This document shows positions 58,606 through 64,000 of a DNA stretch of 64,000 nt, piece after piece; position 1 is the first letter of the stretch, and each line of letters begins with the position of its first letter. The notes below the pieces were generated by a model that saw only the letters and a list, made by a program, of their open reading frames with translations, was not told where the DNA came from and did not search any database. The translations under genes and the position numbers were made by a program. The stretch is from DATFVA01 sp963721075. GTDB taxonomy: Bacteria > Bacteroidota > Ignavibacteria > Ignavibacteriales > Ignavibacteriaceae. The stretch lies in the NCBI GenBank assembly GCA_963721075.1, contig CAVRHV010000023.1, forward strand, positions 62,001 to 126,000, in the 5' to 3' direction.

Positions 58606-58743
58606 GTTCATTTTACCAATATCCTGCTTGTCCACCCCAATAATTCTGCAATTTGCTGATTCGTCCTGCGGAAAATTCCATTCAAAGGGTAAATTTATTT
58701 AACTTAGAAGCCTTAACTTCAATCAATAAAGGTGCGGTAAGAT

Positions 58744-59331
58744 TTGAGTAACAGGAAATTGAGAATTGCGGTCACCGGGAGCATAGGTTCCGGGAAATCA
58801 ACTTTTTCCGGATTTATAAGGAAAAGAGGATTTGCTGTTCTGAACGCCGACGATATATCCAAAGAGATACTTGCAGGAAACGATGAAGTGAGAAAAAAAG
58901 TGATAGCTGAATTCGGTCCTGATTCATTCAAAGGGAATGAGATAAACAAAAAGTACCTCAGTGAAAAAGTATTCAGCAATCCTGAGAATGTACTTAAGAT
59001 AAATTCTATTCTTCACCCGCTGGTTATTGAGAAAGTTAATGACCTGATGAACAGGGAACTGGAAAAGACTGATAAAGTATTTACTGAGGCAGCATTGATA
59101 TATGAAGCCGAAATGGAGGAAATGTTTGATTATGTTATTCTGATAACTGCCGCAAAAGAAATACGTTACAGCCGGAAGTCATCTGAGATGACCCGGGAAG
59201 ATTTTGATAAAAGGGATTTCAACCAGATTCCCGATGAAGAAAAGAAAAAAAGAGCTGATTTTATATTCGAAAACAATGGAAGTCCCGAAGACCTAAACCA
59301 AAAAGCTGCTCTTCTGTTATCCATTCTATAA
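58744..59331 (+). CDS. coaE: dephospho-CoA kinase
   Basis: Last step of coenzyme A synthesis, phosphorylating the ribose 3'-OH. The P-loop is VTGSIGSGKSTFSGFI, followed by NADDISKEIL and the conserved HPLVIEKVN and EAALIYEAEMEEMFD segments. Length 195 is normal. TTG start. The 59332-59490 gap after it shows no clear element. Confidence 0.93.
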   Translation: MSNRKLRIAVTGSIGSGKSTFSGFIRKRGFAVLNADDISKEILAGNDEVRKKVIAEFGPDSFKGNEINKKYLSEKVFSNPENVLKINSILHPLVIEKVNDLMNRELEKTDKVFTEAALIYEAEMEEMFDYVILITAAKEIRYSRKSSEMTREDFDKRDFNQIPDEEKKKRADFIFENNGSPEDLNQKAALLLSIL

Positions 59332-59490
59332 TCCTATAACCTGCACTGCTTATTAATATCTCTTTTCACAGCAAACAGAAGGAATTTCTAAGTACAGGAG
59401 TCAATAATAATTGTAGTAAAACAGGTAAAAGTTATTTAAGTTTCATACCGCATTATTAAAAAATATTGATAATTCCGGGAGAATGTAAAA

Positions 59491-60393
59491 GTGTCATTAC
59501 TTAACAACCTTATTGTCAGGGCCGTTCAGCTGATGCCCAAATCGGTTGTCGGCTTCTTTTCAAAAAAATATATTGCAGGGGATACAATAGAAAAAGCAAT
59601 TCAATGTGTTACAGATCTTAATGAAAAAGGAATTTACGCAACAATGGATGTTTTGGGTGAAGCTATCACCCACAAGGATGAAGCTGTTGAAGCAAAAACG
59701 AAATGCCTGGAGGTACTGGATACAATTGCGAAACATAAACTTATGGCAAACCTGTCTTTAAAACCCACACAGATGGGATTAAGTATCGATGAGGAATTTG
59801 CATATAAGCAGATCAGGGAAATTGTTGAGAAAGCAAAAAGTCTGAATAATTTCGTTCGGATAGATATGGAGGACTCTCCATATACCGACAAAACAATTAC
59901 CCTCTTCAAGAAACTGAAAAATGATTACAATAACCTTGGAATAGTTATTCAGGCCTACCTTAAAAGAACAACAAGCGACGTTATAACTCTTAATAAGCTT
60001 GGGACAAACTATCGGCTCTGCAAAGGAATATATATTGAGCCGGCAGCAATTGCTTATAGGGATCGTCAGGAAATCCGCGATAACTATCTTAAATCACTTG
60101 AACTAATGTTTAAAAATGGTAATTATGTAGGGATTGCAACGCACGATGAATACCTTATAAATGGAGCTTATAAGATGATTAAGGATATGAACATACCAAA
60201 GGACAAGTTTGAGTTTCAGATGCTGTTGGGTGTGAGAGAGGATTTGAGAGATAAAATAAATAATGACGGCTATAAGATCAGGATATATGTTCCATTTGGA
60301 AAGGACTGGTATCCTTATTCAATCAGGAGACTGAAAGAAAATCCGCAGATCGCAGGCCACATATTCAAGAATATTTTTTCGTTTGAGAAATGA
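59491..60393 (+). CDS. proline dehydrogenase
   Basis: FAD enzyme oxidising proline to pyrroline-5-carboxylate; short monofunctional bacterial type of 300 residues. Motifs: VRIDMEDSPYTD, IVIQAYLKRTTSD, YRLCKGIYIEP, FEFQMLLGVRED and RIYVPFGKDWYPYSIRRL. GTG start. Its stop overlaps the tsaD ATG by four bases, an unrelated neighbour. The P5C dehydrogenase partner is not in the window. Confidence 0.94.
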   Translation: MSLLNNLIVRAVQLMPKSVVGFFSKKYIAGDTIEKAIQCVTDLNEKGIYATMDVLGEAITHKDEAVEAKTKCLEVLDTIAKHKLMANLSLKPTQMGLSIDEEFAYKQIREIVEKAKSLNNFVRIDMEDSPYTDKTITLFKKLKNDYNNLGIVIQAYLKRTTSDVITLNKLGTNYRLCKGIYIEPAAIAYRDRQEIRDNYLKSLELMFKNGNYVGIATHDEYLINGAYKMIKDMNIPKDKFEFQMLLGVREDLRDKINNDGYKIRIYVPFGKDWYPYSIRRLKENPQIAGHIFKNIFSFEK

Positions 60394-61415
60394 ATGTATT
60401 AGGAATTGAAACATCCTGTGATGAAACATCGGTTGCCATAATTTCAAACAATGAACTTAAAGCAAACCTTATTTCTTCACAGGATTTTCATTCAAAATAC
60501 GGCGGAGTTGTTCCTGAACTTTCCAGCCGGGCTCACCTTCAGATAATAATCCCACTGTTGAAAGATGCTCTTTCCAAAGCAGAAATTGAACTGAATGATA
60601 TTGATCTGGTATGTGCAACAGCAGGTCCCGGCCTCATCGGAGCTTTGCTTGTTGGATTAACTTTTGCAAAGGGACTGGCATATTCTTCAGGGAAAACTTT
60701 CGTGCCTGTAAATCATATTGAAGGACATATCTATTCCGGTTTCCTTATGAAGGATCAGCCTGAATTTCCTTACCTTGCACTGGTAGTTTCGGGCGGTCAT
60801 ACACTGCTTCTGCTGGTGGAGAGTTTTAATGAAATTAAGAAACTGGGAACCACAGTTGACGATGCCGCCGGCGAGGCTTTTGATAAAGTTTCGAAAATGC
60901 TGGGGATGGGATACCCCGGCGGTCCTAAAATTCAGAAAGCCGCAGCAAGCGGGAATAAAATGAAAATAGATTTTCCTGTAGCTGAACTATCAAACAAATA
61001 CAATTTTTCGTTCAGCGGATTAAAGACTGCTGTTCTGAGGTATATTCAAAAAACCTACGGAGATGGAGTTAAAGTACCGGAGGAAAATCTTCCCGATATT
61101 GCAGCATCATTTCAAAATGCGGTGATAAAAGCCCTGATGCGTAATACTGAAAGAGCATTAAAAGAGTTTGAGGTAAAATCCATCTCCCTGGTTGGAGGTG
61201 TTGCCGCTAATTCAGAACTCAGGAAGAGTATTACCAGTCTTGCTGAGAAGTACCAGAAAAAGATCGTAATTCCCGATATGCAATTCTGCGGAGATAATGC
61301 CGCAATGATTGCTTTCAGAGGCTTGAAAGTATACGAAGCCGGAGAAAGATTCGACCTCAGCTATAGCCCTTACCCGGGTCTGCATGAAGAGCATTTCATT
61401 CATATAAATTCATAA
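60390..61415 (+). CDS. tsaD: tRNA N6-threonylcarbamoyladenosine synthase subunit TsaD
   Basis: Transfers threonylcarbamoyl to A37 of ANN-decoding tRNAs with TsaB/TsaE. The N-terminus LGIETSCDETSVAI, the metal-binding NHIEGHIYSGF with its two His residues, VVSGGHTLLLLV, and the C-terminal SLVGGVAANSELR and FCGDNAAMIA are all typical. Length 341 is normal. Confidence 0.97.
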   Translation: MNVLGIETSCDETSVAIISNNELKANLISSQDFHSKYGGVVPELSSRAHLQIIIPLLKDALSKAEIELNDIDLVCATAGPGLIGALLVGLTFAKGLAYSSGKTFVPVNHIEGHIYSGFLMKDQPEFPYLALVVSGGHTLLLLVESFNEIKKLGTTVDDAAGEAFDKVSKMLGMGYPGGPKIQKAAASGNKMKIDFPVAELSNKYNFSFSGLKTAVLRYIQKTYGDGVKVPEENLPDIAASFQNAVIKALMRNTERALKEFEVKSISLVGGVAANSELRKSITSLAEKYQKKIVIPDMQFCGDNAAMIAFRGLKVYEAGERFDLSYSPYPGLHEEHFIHINS

Positions 61416-61423
61416 TCAATAAA

Positions 61424-61756
61424 TTGGCAGAAGATTATTTACATATCCTAACAGGAAAGCTTGAGAAACTTAGTCGTGAAGACAAAGAAAATATTCTCCT
61501 TCGTTTAAGGGATGAGGTGGATAAAGTTGATGCAGAAATAACAGAACTTCTTATCAGAAGAATGAAACTTTCACTGGAAATCGGTACAATAAAGAAAACA
61601 ATGGGATTAGCTCCATATGATGCCCGGAGGGAAAAAGAGATTGGAGAAAATATTCAAAAGTTATCCAGTGATCCTGAAATAGAGCGTTCGTTAATCAGGA
61701 TCTATGAACGAATTATTGACGAATCACGTGCTATCCAGAAGGAGAGGGAAAAATAA
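61424..61756 (+). CDS. chorismate mutase (AroQ class)
   Basis: A 110-residue helical protein from a TTG start. LRDEVDKVDAEITELLIRRM and KKTMGLAPYDARREKEI carry the conserved Arg/Lys/Asp positions of AroQ chorismate mutases. It produces prephenate for phenylalanine and tyrosine. A charged C-terminus leads straight into the mltG region. Confidence 0.85.
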   Translation: MAEDYLHILTGKLEKLSREDKENILLRLRDEVDKVDAEITELLIRRMKLSLEIGTIKKTMGLAPYDARREKEIGENIQKLSSDPEIERSLIRIYERIIDESRAIQKEREK

Positions 61757-62817
61757 ACGGAAATAATTCAAACCCCCGGAATTCGCGCATTTCCTACAGA
61801 AGCCTCTTAACTAAAAAAGAATTTTTCCTGATATTCTTTTTTTTCCTGATAGTTCTTGCACTGCTTTACTACACTTTCTTCACACCAAATTATTATGAAG
61901 GAAAATCTCCGAAAAGGTTCGAGATAAAGCAGGGAGAAACGCTCAGTATGATCTCTGACAGTCTTGAGAGTCAGGGTATAATCCCAAGCTCAACCAACTT
62001 CTCCATCGCCGCTTTCTTATATGGGGCCGAAAGAAATATAAAGGCTGGAAGATATTATATTCCTAACGGTCTTACTTATCTTGATCTTATCGATTTGTTT
62101 TTACACGGAAAGGCTGATTATTTAAAAACGGTGCGGATACGCGGAGGTTCAACTATAAGGTACATAGGTGCGAAAGTTAAGTATGAATTATTTGTTGATT
62201 CGGCGGCTTTTGTTGATAAAGCCTTTGATAAATCTTTTGTGGATTCACTGGGAGTAAACGCCCAAAGTATGGAGGGATACCTTTTTCCTGATTCTTATTA
62301 TGTATATGAAAGGAGTTCTCCTTCAGAAATTATTGGTATATTTTATAACGGCTTTAAGAAGTTTATGACAGATTCGCTTAAGTCGAGAGCAGATTCGATG
62401 GGATTCTCGGTTCATGAAGTTTTAACTATTGCTTCTATTGTTGAAGGAGAGACGAATAAGACTGAAGAAATGCCGCAGATAGCTTCTGTGTATCTGAACC
62501 GGCTGAAGAAAGGAATGAAACTGGAAGCAGATCCGACAATTCAGTATCTGCAGCCTAACGGATGGAAGCGGTTGTTATACAAGGATCTGAAAATTAAATC
62601 GCCTTATAATACTTATCTTAATACCGGACTGCCGCCGGGTCCGATAAATAATCCCGGCAGAGCAGCAATACTTGCAGTTTTGTATCCCGCCGATACAAAA
62701 TATCTTTTTTTTGTAGCTAACGGAGAGGGAGGACATAATTTTTCACAGACATATTCACAACATCTCAGGAATGTAGCGAAATACAGAAGATGGTTAAGAG
62801 AACAACAGAGAAAATAA
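61753..62817 (+). CDS. mltG: endolytic murein transglycosylase MltG, possible AUA start
   Basis: The YceG/MltG fold is clear: a LysM-like N-terminal part (RFEIKQGETLSMISDSLES), FPDSYYVYERSS, the catalytic-Glu segment IASIVEGETNKTEEMPQIA and YNTYLNTGLPPGPINNPG. The first ATG in frame (61948) would remove the membrane anchor encoded upstream (FFLIFFFFLIVLALLYYTFF, about residue 25-45). No ATG, GTG or TTG exists between the last in-frame stop (61717) and that ATG. ATA at 61753, behind GGAGAGGG, is the best initiator; one substitution (ATAAAC for ATGAAC) would restore a normal ATGA overlap with the chorismate mutase stop. Confidence 0.88.
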   Translation: MNGNNSNPRNSRISYRSLLTKKEFFLIFFFFLIVLALLYYTFFTPNYYEGKSPKRFEIKQGETLSMISDSLESQGIIPSSTNFSIAAFLYGAERNIKAGRYYIPNGLTYLDLIDLFLHGKADYLKTVRIRGGSTIRYIGAKVKYELFVDSAAFVDKAFDKSFVDSLGVNAQSMEGYLFPDSYYVYERSSPSEIIGIFYNGFKKFMTDSLKSRADSMGFSVHEVLTIASIVEGETNKTEEMPQIASVYLNRLKKGMKLEADPTIQYLQPNGWKRLLYKDLKIKSPYNTYLNTGLPPGPINNPGRAAILAVLYPADTKYLFFVANGEGGHNFSQTYSQHLRNVAKYRRWLREQQRK

Positions 62818-64000
62818 AATATCCACTTTTATTCCTGCTTGGATTGTTTCTGTCAGGATGTGCAAACCAGCTGCCCCCGGGAGGAGGCGAGATAGACAAA
62901 ATTCCGCCGAAAATTGTTGAAACATACCCTGAAAACGGGGCTACGAATTACAATGAGGATTATATCGAATTTACTTTTTCTGAATACGTTGATAAACGCA
63001 CAGTCAAGGATGCTTTATTCATTTCCCCGGCGGTGGACGGAGAACTGGAACTCGACTGGAGCGGTAAATCGGTCAGGATATATTTTCCCGGACAGTTAAG
63101 AGACAGTGTTACTTATGTAGTAACCCTGGGTACTGATGTTGTCGATTATAATAATAAAAACCGCATGGCTGAGTCGTATACTTTAACCTTTTCAACAGGA
63201 CCGGAAATTGACAGAAGAGTGATTTCGGGAAGGATATATGACAAAGCACCAAGCGGAACAATGCTCTTTGCGTATAAATTAGCCGCTGATACAGTTAACC
63301 CTTCTACTACCAAGCCGGATTACATCTCACAGGCAGGCGATAACGGATTTTTTAAGCTGGCGGGACTTGCCGCCGGTAACATACAGGGTATTTGCCGTAG
63401 CTGATCAATTCAGGGATTTGTTATACCAGGCTGAACAGGACAAGATCGGCGTTCCTTTCGAAGATATTATTCTTGCCCCGGAAGATACTCTTTTCAGCGG
63501 ACTGAATTTCTTTTTGACTGAAGAAGATACGACTGCTCCCAGGATGATCAAAGCTATAATGACAGACAGATTTCATATTCTTTTAGAACTTAGTGAAGAA
63601 ATTGATTCGTCAATTGTTACTGCAAGTAACTATTCTATAATCGATTCTACAACGGGAAATCAGTTTAATCCTCTCTATGCTGTTCAATAAAATCTCAGAT
63701 AGTAAACAAATTGTTCTTGTAATCGATACCACGCTTGATATTGCACGTGATTACTATTTAAAGGCAGGCACACTTAAGGATAAGCAGGGGAATATTTATC
63801 ATGATGAAATAACGCAGTTTACTGTAAGTGAAAATCCTGACACGAGTCGTCCCAAAGTTATCCGTACAGTTCCCCAGGAAGGGGAGAGAACGGATTTTGT
63901 AAATGATTCAATAATGTTTTACTTCGATGATGCATTTGACACAGTGAAGGCAATGACAGGCATAATGCTTTCAGATACTTCGCTCAATAAAATTAAGTAT
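62790..64000 (+). CDS. lipoprotein with Ig-like (Big_5) domain, frameshifted, 3' partial
   Basis: ATG overlapping the end of mltG by 28 bases. The lipobox LGLFLSGC follows a short signal. Residues about 35-135 form an Ig-like Big_5 domain (KIVETYPENGATNYNEDYIE, FTFSEYVDKRTVKDALFISP). The frame breaks near 63378 (restored by removing one base: AAG-TYRVFAVADQF) and again near 63679 (SPLY-LFNKISDSKQ-like continuation), then stays open with a second repeat (KVIRTVPQEGERTDFVNDS) to the window end. Envelope protein of unknown function; the remainder lies outside the window. Confidence 0.75.

Overview
The window looks like a chromosome segment of a Bacteroidota/Chlorobi-type bacterium, most likely Ignavibacteria. 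The main evidence is a set of secreted proteins ending in type IX secretion (T9SS) sorting domains with the YPNPFNPTT signature. Clear AGGAGG-type ribosome binding sites, frequent TTG/GTG starts and the pheS-pheT-coiled coil-zapA-rny gene order fit that placement. The placement is inferred from gene content, not from a phylogeny. No transposase, integrase, phage gene or CRISPR array was seen.

Layout. 1-16.9 kb (+): isoprenoid genes (fni, polyprenyl synthetase), ptsH-ptsI, a PGI/PMI isomerase, a large outer-membrane fusion protein with a propeller lipoprotein and a PEGA protein, then prmC, dtd, a phosphatase-superfamily enzyme, comEC and purK-purE. 17-26 kb (+): four tandem genes for modular T9SS-exported proteins, the third heavily broken. 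26-30 kb: a TPR lipoprotein, a DUF58 protein, glmM (-) and an endonuclease III. 30-37.7 kb (+): tyrosine/homogentisate catabolism (hppD, hmgA, an aminotransferase, fahA, a flavin-reductase-like gene, aacS). 37.7-39.2 kb (-): glutaredoxin, groES and a CnoX-like thioredoxin-TPR protein. 39.3-43.9 kb (-): a sulfur/redox locus with a MerR-type regulator, an octaheme cytochrome c of the tetrathionate reductase type, a cytochrome b and two YeeE/YedE transporters. 44-48.8 kb: a secreted M1 peptidase and an ABC exporter. 49-58.3 kb (+): tRNA-Leu, tRNA-Val, thrS-infC-rpmI-rplT-pheS-pheT, a coiled-coil gene, zapA, a candidate 6S RNA and rny. 58.7-64 kb (+): coaE, proline dehydrogenase, tsaD, chorismate mutase, mltG and an Ig-like lipoprotein that runs off the end.

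Data quality. About 18 single-base frameshifts break otherwise well conserved genes, including essential ones (thrS, rny, prmC, an octaheme cytochrome gene and others). Most read as one extra base, some in short homopolymers, so assembly error is the simplest explanation. Such genes are given as one feature over the full reconstructed span. The third T9SS gene has a far higher density of breaks and is listed as a pseudogene.

Most interesting signals: two intergenic arrays of exactly six 11-bp units 29 kb apart; the octaheme cytochrome/YeeE locus with a MerR regulator carrying a Cys/Trp-rich tail; infC with an AUC start; a 6S-like RNA after zapA; a lone groES beside a CnoX-like gene; and mosaic sharing of C-terminal modules among the T9SS paralogues.
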